DNA from: Branchiostoma lanceolatum
Taxonomy: Eukaryota > Chordata > Leptocardii > Amphioxiformes > Branchiostomatidae
Reading direction: 5' to 3'
Length of the DNA: 64,000 nucleotides
Assembly (NCBI RefSeq): GCF_035083965.1
Contig: NC_089724.1
Span: 17,168,410 to 17,232,409 of the forward strand
Shown: positions 10,350 through 22,426 of the stretch, piece after piece
Layout: each line of letters starts with the position of its first letter
Position numbering within the stretch: position 1 is the first letter of the stretch
Position numbers and translations under genes: made by a program
The notes under the pieces: model-generated
What the model was told of the DNA's origin: nothing
Databases searched by the model: none
The model's input: the letters and a program-made list of their open reading frames with translations, nothing else

Positions 10350-13300
10350 ATGGCTGCCAGAAGTTTGTACCAACTCCAGTGTGTCAAGTCTGTCCTCAAG
10401 CAAGGCAAGCTGGTAAACTCATCCTACGTTAGATCCAACTCTACACTATCCCGTCCCATCACGAGCAGAACGAACGTTACGCAACGAGTGTCAGGCGGCG
10501 TTTCCACAGTACCACGATGGCGATATGTCAGCGCACGGGATTTGAACGATCTTAAGGGAGCGTATGCGCATGCGCCCTACTCCAGACTCAACGGCAAAGC
10601 GATCCCGCATCGCTCGGAGCTGAAGCACGCCAAGAGAATCGTGGTGAAGTTGGGGAGTGCGGTGATAACTCGTGATGACGAATGTGGGTTGGCGCTTGGA
10701 AGGCTCGCATCCATCGTGGAACAGGTGAGTCAATCCACCGCTCAAGAACCTGTCTAATGATTTGTTGCTGGGTAACCATATTGGCTGCAATGGAATCAGC
10801 TGATTATCATTTTTCTCCAGTTCTGTGAAGATTCTCACCGTTGCTACTAATCTGTAAGCAGATACTAGTATGTGGCTTTGAGTCAACCCTTTTTCTATAA
10901 TGTCTAGTGTGTTACGCTGAAGGGTGGAACTCGTGTTCAGATTGAGATTCAAAATTAGCACATTTCTGGAAGAAATGTCTAGGATCCTACTACAAGATCT
11001 TATTTTTTTACTTATATAAATGATATTTGTCAAAGAAATAGCAGGAAGAAACATATTTGATAGATTTCAATCTCCTTGAACTTGAAGAAACCTAGCAATT
11101 TCTTTTAATGACTGACAGACGGTATGCCTAAACACCTCACCCGACCTCATCCGACCTCACCCGACCTCATCCGAGTCTAAAATGCAGTGTATACAGACAT
11201 TATTTGACGTTCTGGATACGTTAGATATGCAATTATGAATGCAAAACAAGCAGCAAACTCTAAGTATTTGCCAGTTTTTATAAGTTACTCTGCTCGTTTC
11301 CAAGATAGAATGGAATCCGGCCGCCATATTGGATAGTCACTGTTGGGGTCTGCATGGGGAAGTTCTTCAGACCTTTTTAGTTTATTTTTGTCCGACAGGA
11401 CGATAAGACGGTGGGTACTTATTACATTTTCATCGCAATCCACTCATAATAACTGTACACAATAACTGTACACAACAAGAGTTCCACGATCTCATATCTC
11501 CATGAACAATTCTATTCATGCAAAAATACTTTTGCATAATATATGCTTGGTCATAAACACCTTTATCTAACTTACACATGTTGCAATATTGACAGTCCTA
11601 TAATTTTCCAATTAGATGAATTATGGTGTTTTTGCATTAACTATGCAAATTAGGAATTTATTTGCATAATTGGTATCTGTTGATGCTCCACCTTCCATAA
11701 GGTCTCGGACCGGAGTTTTTTTGCGATTTTGTATGTAGGTCGACACCCTCAGGTCGACGGGCTACAATTCCGCCGAGAAAATTAGGACGGAAAATGTTAT
11801 CACATGGTCAAAAAGCGGGTTTCTGCTGTTTTCCGATGTATTTATCGGTATTGTCCGTTGTCCCTTTATTTTGGGTAGAAACCATAGTAAAATGTAAATT
11901 TGGCACCCGAAAATTATTTTTTTACACTTTTTTTATCGACCCTGCTCGGAAAAATGCAGTTTTCCTGGGGTCACGGCATATATGCTGAGAAAGCTTAGTA
12001 AATGGTGTCTCTGAAAAATGAAAAAACCGTTGCCGCGGACTAATACAAAAAAGGCTTCGATAGCGAACCAACTGCACCGCGCCCAAAAATACTACAACTC
12101 ACGGGCTTTTCAGAAAATTCAAAATATTCATGCACAGCTAAAACCATCACCAAGCAATCTCGGGCAGAAATCAGGGTGACGACAACGCAATTCCGGCAGA
12201 TTACCGGGTCATGACCCAACCCCCAGTCACAATTGAACTCCGACCCGGAACCTTAAACTACATGATACATGTATTTGAGTCTGATAATGAAAAACACTGC
12301 AAATATAGATTTTCCTCATTAGCTATGCAAATTAAGTCACAATTAGCATAATTTGCACTACATTATGTATATCACTGTCTAAGCTACCTGCATACTAAGT
12401 ATCATATTGACAGTCCTATAATTTTCCAATTAGATGAGATATGGTGTTTTGCATTAATTATGCAAATTAGGAATTCATTTGCATAATTGGTATCTGTTGA
12501 TGATCCACTTTCCATAAACTACATACGTTATATGTATTTGAGTCTGATAATGGAAAACACTGCAAATATAGATTTTCCTCATTAGCAATGCAAAGTAAGT
12601 CCCAATTAGCATAATTTGCACTTCATTGTTTATATCTCCATCAAAGCCACCTGCATACTAAATATCATGGAAATCCATTGTTCCTTTGTTCAGTTATTCT
12701 CCTTAGAAGATTTTCACAAAAACGCCCCTGCAGTTCCAGAGGAAGCTGCTAGGGGGCCCAAACCTACACCAGTTCTTTATTACATCACAAGCTATTTGCC
12801 ACCCAAAAATCAAGACCACAGCACGTCCAGGTCAAAAGATACAAAAATTAAAGTTCTGCTGCAGTACCAAGGTCACATACCAGGGGGCCCAAAATTGACC
12901 TTGAACTTCGGCTTCACAACACCTGCCCACATACCAAATATCGTAATATCCATCAAGAGGTTCTTTAGTTATGCTGACTACAGTAGTGCGGAAACACAAA
13001 CAGACAAACAAACACACACACACACACAGTCACACCCAAAACTATATCTCCATTTTTCATTAATGAGAAAATACTATAACTCAAGATGGCCTTGATGGAT
13101 GGTCATGATTTTTGGTATGTAGATAGCTTGTGTGATGCTTAGAATGATTGGACAATAATCATGCAAATTAGCATAGATGCTAATTTGCATAATAAATGAG
13201 GCAACTTTAAAAAACTGCTTTGTGCCATGATATGACTATTCAAATTGTAACTGAGGAAGAGATGAATGTTGAACGTAGAAAATATGCAAATGTGGGCCTA

Positions 13301-16300
13301 ATTTGCATACTAAAATGAGAAACTACTATAATTCCATACTGGTAAATGACGGAAATTTCATGCATTGAATACGTTTTTTTGTGGCATCGGGAAGTTATGT
13401 GAATGTGAACATCGTTGAATCAAATTATGCTAATATGGGCCTCATTTGCATAATTGATGATCAATATTAGCATAACCTTCTTAAGCTCATACTTTGTTAA
13501 GCTCATACTTTGGACATGTCATATTTTAAGACAATCAACTGGTCTGATTTATAATTGATGAGAAACACTCCTAATACGTCAGTCACAATGGTTAAAATCA
13601 TTTGGCAAATGTATGAGGTCGTGGAACTCTTAGTTTCTATTGTCTTCTTTGTCCTAACCTAGCCCAAGGACTTGCCTAACCCTTTCTATTGTTTCCCACC
13701 TGGTGAAAATTTCCATTCCACTGATTCCAGCAAAACCATACCCTCCTCTTCCAGCACTGTGACTGCAAACTGAGTTAGGTCAAGGAGGTTATATGTAGTA
13801 TACACTATTTAACCTCCTTGGTTAGGTGTATTTTGAAGTACAAACTTTGACTACTCTAGAACAGTTCCTGTCATGTTGAACCTCTTAGATACCGGTATTG
13901 TTTTAATAATCTAAATAATTCCAATAATCAATTCAAGTGATAAGATTAATCTGGCTGATAAAAAAAATAATCTCAGTCTGTGTCACATAGCAAACTGATA
14001 TGAACACTAACATTGATAAATGGGGCTGAGCACCACCCCCATCCCCCTACACACTATTCACCAGGTTTCACCAATGCCAAGACCCCACCGCCCCCTTCCC
14101 CTACGTATACTGCTTATTATTCCATCCAAGCACCAGGGTAGCTAACATAATCATGTTTAGGAACCTTTCATGCTTCTGTGTTGATTGTGCCTCTAAACAG
14201 ATAAGAGGCCTGCATGACGTCATAGCCCTGTGTCAAACATGTCACAACAGTCCATTGAATAAAATGCAACAAGGAAGCAATTTCTGAGTGAAATTGGAAT
14301 GTCAGAGGCTGTGGTTATGCCATGCTGTTCCAATTCTGCAACCAATTCTTCAATTTCACATCTGTACTGTCAGATAAGATGCCTTCAACACATACCTGTT
14401 TAGCTATCAAGGACAAAGACTAGATGCAGTATGTACTTTCACAATTTTTGAAATGCATAATCCCATAAACTAAAAGGTAATGCAGTTGAACCTCAGACTG
14501 AGGACAAAGCATGATTAATTTTTGGTAGCTAGTAGTGCAAAATTTATCCAAGCACACCGGGTCACTTCTTGATAAGTGTGTTGGGTTATTTAATATGCAG
14601 AGGTGTGGCGCTGACGCTCTCTCATACACTGTTAACTGAAGGGACCACCCTAAAGATTCATTAAATGAATGAATAAATGAAAGAGAAGGAAGGTGCTAAG
14701 AGTATGATATATGTTGTAGCATGGAACACACTACTTATAAAAGCACAACATATTTACAGTGTGCAGTGTGTATGTATATACATGTATGTACTGATGTTTT
14801 GTGTGAAGAATCTGACGAAAAATGTGTTGTCTTCTCCAGGTATCGGAGCTTCACGCTGAGGGTCATGAGATGCTGATTGTCACCAGCGGCGCCGTGGCGT
14901 TCGGAAAACAGCGGTTACGTCACGAGATTGCCATGTCTCAGAGCATGAGGCAGAGCATGCGAGATGCACGCGCAAGGAACGGGAACACGATGAAGGTGAA
15001 AAATTAACCCTAATGTCTGAGATAAAGATATTACTATAATAGTAACAATACTTTCATGAACAAATTATTTGTTGGACTGAACCTTGCTGTTACTCAATAT
15101 GACTTGTTACATGTGCATTGTACTTAACAAAATGTACCTCATTCAAAGAGCTTAATATTTTGTTTTCTTGTTGCAAATGTCATATTAAGATGATAAATCT
15201 ACCAAATTGTTTGTGTGCTCAAGTTATACAACTTACTGTATGTAATTGCAAAAACTCTACATTAACAGCAAAAAAAACAGAAAAGTTGTTCTCCATATGG
15301 TATTGCATCTATGATATATTTTCATTATTCTTTTGTGGTTTAGTTGAGGCCTAGTACTAGTAACATTCAATTCTGATCTAGAGATGATTTTGGATCCAGA
15401 TTAGCCTGAGATCCAGATTCAGCTTGAGTGTCCTCTGTTACAGAATCTCTGGCCACAGCCAGATCTGGACACTGAAATTTAGAAAAAACATTATTCGTAA
15501 CCAATCTTGGACAGAATAACCCCCCTAGCAGCTTCCCTTTAAACTGCAGAATAAAAGCATGCAAATCGTTGTGCAAAATGACCAGTGGGTGTTAACATGT
15601 TAAAATCCTGCTGTAAATATGCCCCTTTGCTGCCCCCCTCCCCCGTACATTAATGCTGTTTGTTCCATCTGTTCTGTGTTCTGTGTAGTTTCTGGAACCG
15701 CGTGCTTGTGCAGCGGCCGGGCAGAGCGGCCTTATGGCGTTGTACGATTCCATGTTCTCTCAGTACGGCATCACCTGTGCCCAGGTGAGGTTACATTACC
15801 GCAGTGATTGTTCGTTCATGACGTAACCAATCATTTCTCGTTCCGTAGAACTGGGAAAAGGACGAGATGGTTAAGGAAGCGTGTGCCGCGGCGGGACAGG
15901 GGGGCCTCATGGCCCTGTATGATTTACTGTTTGGCTTACGTGGGATTAACACGGCGCAGGTGAGAGTTGATGGGTTGATCAGGCCTAACTTTAACCTGGG
16001 AGGTTTGTCATCTTATCTCTGTCAGCCATGTATGTTTTTATGCAAAACTTAGTAAGTAGCACTGTGGTTTTGCCAGACTTGAATTATTTACAATAGTCAC
16101 ACTAGAATCTAATCGTTCAAATTCTTTCTCTTTCCTTTTTTTCTCTGCTTCTTCATGCTGGTTTTACATCTCTATTTCTTTAATTTGATTCATTAACATT
16201 GTACGTTTCATTCCGTACTTTGTATGAAGGATGTCGTCTTTCTTTCTAATGAATTCTAATAAGTTTTTGTTGAAGAGTAAATCAGGAAAATATTGATAGT

Positions 16301-19300
16301 GGAGTTCAGAAATGAAAACTTCTTTGTTCTTCTTCAAATGATAATTTATGTTCTTACCTGATTATTTCAACTTTTTAACAAGAGTACAGTTGTGTTCCTT
16401 CAGTCATTGTCTGTCTTAACGATTTGATGGCAAGCACAGGCTAAGACATGGCTTATCATACAGTGGGCATCCATTCTGTAAACAACAACATCAGCTCAAC
16501 AAACAGTCTGTTATCCTCCTACTGTAGGTGCTGGTGACCAAGCCAGATTTCTACAACGATGACAACCGGCGCAATTTGCAGAGCACGATCAGCGAGCTAC
16601 TGCGGATGAATATCGTTCCCATCCTGAACGCCAACGACGCCGTTGCCCCTCCTCCTGAACCTGACAAAGACCTTCTTGGGGTACGAAATGTCTTTCCTGT
16701 AGTAGATTTCCCTGGCTTACAGGAAAACCTGTGGGCTGAGGCTATTCCATTCGGGTGGGGGGGAGTAAGTAAATTCAGGCATGAAAATGATGAGGTACCA
16801 AGAATAAAGTACTCTTATACTAGTACGTATGGATAGCATTATGCACTAATTTGAAATCAAGGATAGAAAAAGACCCCTATTCTATACATCGAATAGTCTT
16901 TACTTTGTGTGTTTGTTTTTAATGTCCTGTTTGGATGGGTTGGAAGGGTTGCTGACCAAGACTGTTCACCGTCTCTTCCAAACCTCTGAAGGTCATATCT
17001 AAAAGTGACGTTTATTTTGTTGGTGCTTCAAGGACCAACAAAAGGAATGCCACTTTTAGTGATTTCAGAAGTACTTGAATTGAATCTAGTGCTTATTATT
17101 TTTTTCCTCATCTATTTTTGTTTGAATTAGTGTTGCCCTATTTTAACATTCCTTGAGATAGAGTTGCCATGCCCATAAAATAAGTAATCTTACCATATGT
17201 ATAGCTTGACATATCATGCTGTCCTCCATCCATCCATCCGAGCTGACGTCGTCACACTAACCAGCCTCAGTGATGTTTGACGATCGATTCCTACGGAGCC
17301 AACACTTTTCCCAGAGTGCATTGCTCCAATGAAGACAGTTTTGACTGAGGGCAAAAACATTTCACTCATTGTTTTGCCTCAGTTCCCCCTAATATAAATT
17401 GATGATGGCTGCGCTTATTGATTTATCAAACTAAAGCCTTCTACTTTTTAGTCTTCATTAATTTCCCATTTTGATATATACTGTACAACTTAGGCTTAGT
17501 ATAATCTTTATTTTGATGTTACTCATTTAACGTTATCAATGTGCAGCATGGCGATACCAAACCCCCATAGAAAGTACATCTATTTTTAGTTGAGTGTTTT
17601 GGTTGGCTGTGAAGTTGCTGATGTCACACTTTCAGTTGTTTTTCCTTGCTGCTGTTTTGGATGAACAAGTCTTGTTCATTTGTGCTCATCTCATTTTTGC
17701 GTCTGTCCTTCTGTAGCCATCTTGCCCTCTCCTCACATGTGTAGTATTGACTTAGAATGTGTGTTAGAAATATCATTCAGTTCTGCCTCTACTCCAGGTC
17801 CACAGCACCTAACATGTGAACTAGAAGTAGTAAATTTTTTCTTTCATCATGGATGTTATGTTGCACACAAAGGACTGAGTAGTAATATGGTCATATTCCT
17901 GTCAACTTCTGTTAAATGTTCTATAGAAAAGAGAAGTCTAAAGCAGTGTTTCTTCCCCGTGTGTCCAGGTCATCAGCGTGAAGGATAACGATTCCCTGGC
18001 GGCGCGGCTTGCTGCGGAAGTCCAGGCTGATCTGCTGTGTCTTCTGTCCGATGTTGACGGGATCTACACGGCTCCGCCGGGCGAAGACTCCTCCAAGCTG
18101 ATCGACACGTACTATCCCGGGATACAGAGCACCATCAAGTTTGGACAGAAGTCCAGAGTTGGCATGGGGGGCATGGAGTCCAAGGTAGGTCCTGGTACAG
18201 GTGCTGGGATTAGTTGAATGGATGTATGGTACATTCCTTGTGATGGGTTAAAAGGATGTATGGTACATGTGATGATTGGTCAAATGGATGTATGTTACAT
18301 GTCTTGTAGTTGGTCAAATTTATGTGTGCTACATGTCCTGTGATTGTTTCTGTGAGTTATACATGTGCTGTTATTGGTCAAATGAGTACAAAATATGTAA
18401 TTGGTCAAATAGGTGTATATGGGACAGGTGTTATGATGGACCAAACAGACATGAAGTACATTTTTTTGTGATTGATAAAAAAAACAGGTGATTGTGAGAT
18501 GTGGAAATGTTAGTCACATTAGTGTGTAGTGCAAGTGTAATGAATGATTACGTTTTGTACACGGTTGCAGGTTATTTGATTGTTTGCTTCAGTGAGTTTT
18601 GCCCTGTTTTGTGTACGTGTAGGTACGAGCTGCACAGTGGGCTTTAGAACGAGGCACTGCTGTCGTCATCGCTAACGGCTGTCGCCAAGGTTCCGGTCAG
18701 GCCATTATCGACATTGTCAGTGGTCGCAAGACGGGAACATTCTTCACGGAGGCCAAAGTGTCCTCCGTCACCGTGGAAACTCAGGCGGAGAATGCGAGGA
18801 ATGGAGGGAGGGTGTTGTCTTCACTCACAGCTGATCAGGTACATGTACCTGCTCGTTTTCACATTATGGAATATGATGTTCCCTCTGGAATTGTTTAACT
18901 TTAGAATAGTTGGTGTTTCATGACTTTGTGCTGTTGTGATTTAACACAATATTTTAACCATATTCTGCAGCGATCGAACATCATCTCTCACCTGGCCAAC
19001 CTGCTGGAGGAACGCAAGTCATCCATCCTCGCAGCCAATCAGAAGGACATGGATGTTGCCAGGCAACAAGGCAACCTGTCGGGACCGATGCTGTCCCGTT
19101 TGGCCCTCAGCGCCGGGAAACTGACCAACCTGGCGGACGGCCTGCGTCAGATCGCCGCCAGCTCGCACCAGAACCTGGACCGCGTGCTGAAGCGTATCCA
19201 GGTGGCTGATGGGATGGAGCTGCGCCAAATCACCGTGCCGATCGGCGTGCTGATGGTGATCTTTGAGTCGCGGCCTGACTGTCTGCCTCAGGTGGGATGT

Positions 19301-22300
19301 TTGTTTGTTTGTTTGTTTATCACAATGCTAAACTGAGAGCCTATGTGAGATCAGTCTGTATTTGCTGTCTCATCTTTTATTTGAGCTTTGAATGAATATC
19401 AAGGAATTTTATGTTTAAATTTGGAGTCTCTGAAAATTAGGATACTGCTGATTTATTCTGATGCCTTAGCTTCAATTCTGGGCACACCACCCCTTTCTTG
19501 ATACACAAATCACTTAGCCTATATGGACGACTGTGAGGGGTAATTTACCTAAATGCTCCGTATCAATCTTGTCTATTTACTGTTGTATATGCAATGAAGT
19601 ATATACTGTTGTGAAATATATACTCTTGTGAAATATATACTGTTGTGAATGCAGAGAAGAGAAGATTCCTGTACCGCATGTCACACCTCTGGAACAGGAC
19701 AGTTGTTGCATGAACCATATATTCTTCTGTTATCTTCTAACTTTTTATCCAGTTATCCTGTGTTAATGTATTGTGGAACAGTATTGCGTATTGTTGTATC
19801 GATGTGTATATGTATTTGTTGAAGGACCACAGGAAGAATAGCTGCATATTGTAAGCTAATTGTGGATTCTAAATAAAGTCATAAAGTCGTATATGAACAT
19901 GGTTCTTAAATGTTGAAATCTGTATGGCGTTAATGTTATCTGTTTATTATGTGATATGTTTTTAACCTAAATATGCCCTTTAGCACTGCAATGTACTTAG
20001 AGATTACATGATGGTGGCTGGTGCATGTATTACAATAAGAGACCGAGTAGAACATGTAAAAACAACCTGCCCCCCTCCCTCCTACAGGTGGCAGCCCTCG
20101 CCATCGCCAGTGGTAACGGCTTGCTTCTGAAGGGTGGGAAAGAGGCCACGTACTCCAACGAATACCTGCACAGTCTGGTACAGGAGTCCCTGGATCTGTA
20201 CAACGCTAAGGACGCCATCTCGCTGGTAGGAACGACAGATGGCGACTGTTGTTTGGATGTCCATTTCATTCATATTTTTGACAATTTTCAGCTGTGTATG
20301 TACTAGTATTTTTATTAAACGTGGTCATTGTGTAGGGCAGAGAAAAACAGAATTTTTTTTCTCAAAAACTTTTTTTTCATTCATGTATTATTTCAGCTTT
20401 CAGCTTTGTTGCATGGAATGCAGGTATTTACATGTATTTCCTTTTGATGACAAAGCAAGTCAGGAAGTTATAACTGCATGTAGATTTTAAAGATTTTTTT
20501 TGGGGGGGGGGCCTTCTATGACGTTCTCACCACTCAGATTGGAAACTTTTATGTCCCTCGCCAGTGGTCGGCAGCTTTTACTTGGGTTGGTCGGGTAACT
20601 GGAAACACAGCATTATTTCCCTAGGCCTGATTTGACTGTTCCAAAGAGTTGTGTACATGAGTCTGATGTTGCCTCACGCAGGTGAGCTCAAGAGAAGCCA
20701 TCTACGACCTCCTGAAGCTGGAGCACTTGATCGACCTGGTGATCCCACGGGGATCCAGCGATCTGGTCCGCATGATCCAGCAGGCCAGTAAGGGGATCCC
20801 TGTGCTGGGTCACAGCGAGGGGATCTGCCATGTGTACGTGGACAAGGACTGTGATCCGGAGATGGCAGCCAAAATTGGTGAGGAGTTTTGAACTGTACAT
20901 TTGTCAGAATCTTCCACTTAAACACACTTGCTTTCAGGATCGATATCATCCGGATACCTCAATTTTGATTAAAAAATGTTTAAGAAATGGATATTTAAGT
21001 GTTTTAGTTTTACAATATGTGCAAGTTTTTATCTTCTTACCATCATCTCATGACAATTCCATAGTTTTGGACTCAAAGTGCGACTACCCAGCAGCCTGTA
21101 ACGCCATGGAGACACTCCTGGTGCACCGGAGTCTGCTGAAGACACCTGTGTTCGACCACATCGTGGACACACTCAAGCAAGAAAAGGTCAGCACTGCCCC
21201 CTAGCAGGTCGCAGACAAACTGCTTTGTCTTGAGGCTATGCACAGTCTATGTCTCTGGTCTTTTGCAAAACAAGCTCTTTAACGGATAACAAGCGAAAAA
21301 ACATGGCTAAAGGTAGGGACAGGGAGGGTCGTCTTTATGCATTTTGGAAAGAAACCTTTTTGAACAGTTTTAAAATTACTAAGAGTTGTATTTGCTAGTT
21401 ATGTGAACCATAGTGCGATTATCTACCATTGAAACATGGTTTTGAAAGTATATATTGTTATTTTTGTCCAATGGCTGTAGCATGTGCAGTGAGTTGAGAC
21501 ATCTGTGATTTCTGCCTGACAGGTATCAATCAATGCTGGTCCACTCTTGGCCAAGGCACTTCGCTTCGGACCGCGGGAGGCCAAGTCGATGAAGGTGGAG
21601 TATGGCCGGCTGGAGTGCTGCGTGGAAGCCGTGGACGGTGTGGAAGATGCCATCAAGCACATCCACCACTTCGGGAGTTCACACACTGACGTCATCGTCA
21701 CCAACAACGGTAAATGACTAGGCGCTATAGAAATAGTACTTTCTTTACTGTGTTGACATACATGTACATATAATGTCCAACTGATGCACTTACGTTTCCT
21801 TAGGGATGTCAACACACCAGTGCAGTAGCAATGTGCAGTTTGTGTGTGTATTATATTGATTTGCTAAATAGTTACATGTTTTTTCATGTATATATCTTAC
21901 TGTAAGTCTTGCAGTGGTTTTATTTTCATGGTGAAGCGGATAGTGAGTGAGTGAGTGGTGATCTCTTCACCTTTTCATGACACTGCACATATGCCTTTCC
22001 TATGTATTACTACTGCACTTCAGAATTGTTTTAACTGTAAACACCGCAAAATCCTCATTCCCCCTTCTTCTGCAGAATCAAATTCCCACTAGAATTTATG
22101 AATTCATAGTATGTTTGTGTTTTCCGTATCTTTCAGAGGACACAGCAGAGAAGTTCCTTCAGAGCGTGGACAGTGCCTGTGTCTTCCATAACGCAAGCTC
22201 GCGGTTTGCAGACGGCTACCGTTTCGGCCTGGGCGCCGAGGTGGGGATCAGTACGGCTCGGATCCACTCCCGGGGGCCGGTCGGCGTGGAGGGTCTGCTC

Positions 22301-22426
22301 ACGACCAAGTGGGTTCTTCGCGGGGACGGAAATTCTGTAGGCGACTTTGCAGAAGGAGGGCCAAACAGCTACATACATCAATACCTACCTGTAGAGGAGG
22401 ATGCTGAAGACTCAGGCTCAGAGTAG
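10350..22426 (+). CDS. ALDH18A1: Delta-1-pyrroline-5-carboxylate synthase (P5CS), complete, 12 coding exons plus one alternative
   Basis: Exons: 10350-10724, 14840-14995, then 15689-15784 or 15849-15959, 16528-16680, 17969-18184, 18623-18838, 18971-19291, 20088-20225, 20682-20877, 21065-21186, 21523-21709 and 22137-22426. All joins keep frame with GT-AG borders: 821 aa with exon 3a, 826 with 3b (human 795). A Ser/Arg-rich N-terminus without acidic residues looks like a mitochondrial presequence. Glutamate 5-kinase domain (residues ~90-370): [45 protein letters not shown] and LSDVDGIY. Gamma-glutamyl-phosphate reductase domain (~395 to the end): [40 protein letters not shown] and catalytic-Cys motif [13 protein letters not shown]. 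The enzyme turns glutamate into glutamate semialdehyde/P5C for proline and ornithine. The start ATG has a good context (aacATGg). Poly(A) candidates are AATAAA at 22880 and 24729. Confidence 0.96.
11476..13632. mobile_element. ~2.16-kb AT-rich element with terminal inverted repeats in P5CS intron 1
   Basis: The left end caagagttccacgatctcat (from 11476) is the inverse, with mismatches, of atgaggtcgtggaactctta (13612-13631). The interior has many 'atgcaaatta'/'taatttgcat' motifs and a ~265-bp tandem duplication: the ttgacagtcctataattttc copies at about 11590 and 12408 lie ~265 bp apart once a younger insertion is removed. No transposase is readable. Related half-ends appear near 25432 and 39968, so the family is dispersed in the window. 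Confidence 0.5.
11701..12253. mobile_element. 553-bp Harbinger-like non-autonomous element flanked by TAA
   Basis: The left end ggtctcggaccggagtt and the right end aactccgacccggaacct are imperfect terminal inverted repeats. The flanks are ccaTAA on the left and TAAactac on the right. The tandem sister copy downstream reads ccataaactac without interruption (about 12513-12523), so the pre-insertion site is visible in the same window. A 3-bp TAA duplication fits the PIF/Harbinger superfamily. No coding capacity is seen. Confidence 0.7.
12654..14839 (+). other. Remainder of P5CS intron 1
   Basis: After the tandem AT-rich copies, the intron holds a (CA)n run at 13013-13027, further 'atgcaaat' repeat segments to about 13630, and then unremarkable AT-rich sequence up to the exon 2 acceptor (cttctccag at 14831-14839). 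No additional coding exon was found. Confidence 0.45.
15689..15784 (+). other. ALDH18A1: P5CS alternative exon 3a (32 codons)
   Basis: The exon follows ...gtgtag and precedes gtgagg; both borders are phase 0. It encodes [15 protein letters not shown]...YGITCAQ and corresponds to human [20 protein letters not shown], part of the glutamate-kinase fold between the TSGAVAFG and NAND motifs. It is five residues shorter at the N side than exon 3b and than human, but closer to human in its second half. See exon 3b for the alternative. Confidence 0.85.
15849..15959 (+). other. ALDH18A1: P5CS alternative exon 3b (37 codons)
   Basis: It is a second, diverged copy of exon 3, starting after ttccgtag and ending before gtgaga, also phase 0/0. 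It encodes [20 protein letters not shown] followed by [17 protein letters not shown], sharing [14 protein letters not shown] with exon 3a. The intron between the copies is 64 nt (15785-15848), probably too short for normal splicing between them. Including both would duplicate a structural segment, so mutually exclusive use is inferred. Confidence 0.85.
18186..18480. repeat. Diverged ~40-bp tandem repeat in P5CS intron 5
   Basis: Motifs 'aaatgGATGTATGgTACATGT' and 'tgattggtcaaat' alternate roughly every 36-45 bp just inside the splice donor at 18185. The copies are degenerate. It is a minisatellite with no reading frame of interest. Confidence 0.5.
19645..19894 (+). mobile_element. 5'-truncated 3' end of a non-LTR retrotransposon
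   Basis: The stretch gaagattcctgtaccgcatg followed by tcacacctctggaac would encode [10 protein letters not shown]. This resembles the C-terminal end of LINE reverse transcriptase ORFs, whose tails often contain 'PLWN'-type motifs. An AT-rich 3' tail follows and ends in a short tandem repeat, aaataaagtcataaagtcgt. It lies in the intron between P5CS exons 7 and 8. The family is not resolved. Confidence 0.4.

Noticed and set aside
10491-11054. 187-codon minus-strand frame over P5CS exon 1
   Set aside because: Antisense shadow of a coding exon and its intron; composition follows the P5CS exon on the other strand.
12616-13095. 159-codon frame in P5CS intron 1
   Set aside because: Lies in repetitive AT-rich element sequence with a (CA)n run; no family resemblance.
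15689-15959. Both exon 3 copies used together in P5CS
   Set aside because: Would duplicate a helix of the kinase fold and require splicing of a 64-nt intron; mutually exclusive use is simpler, though not proven.
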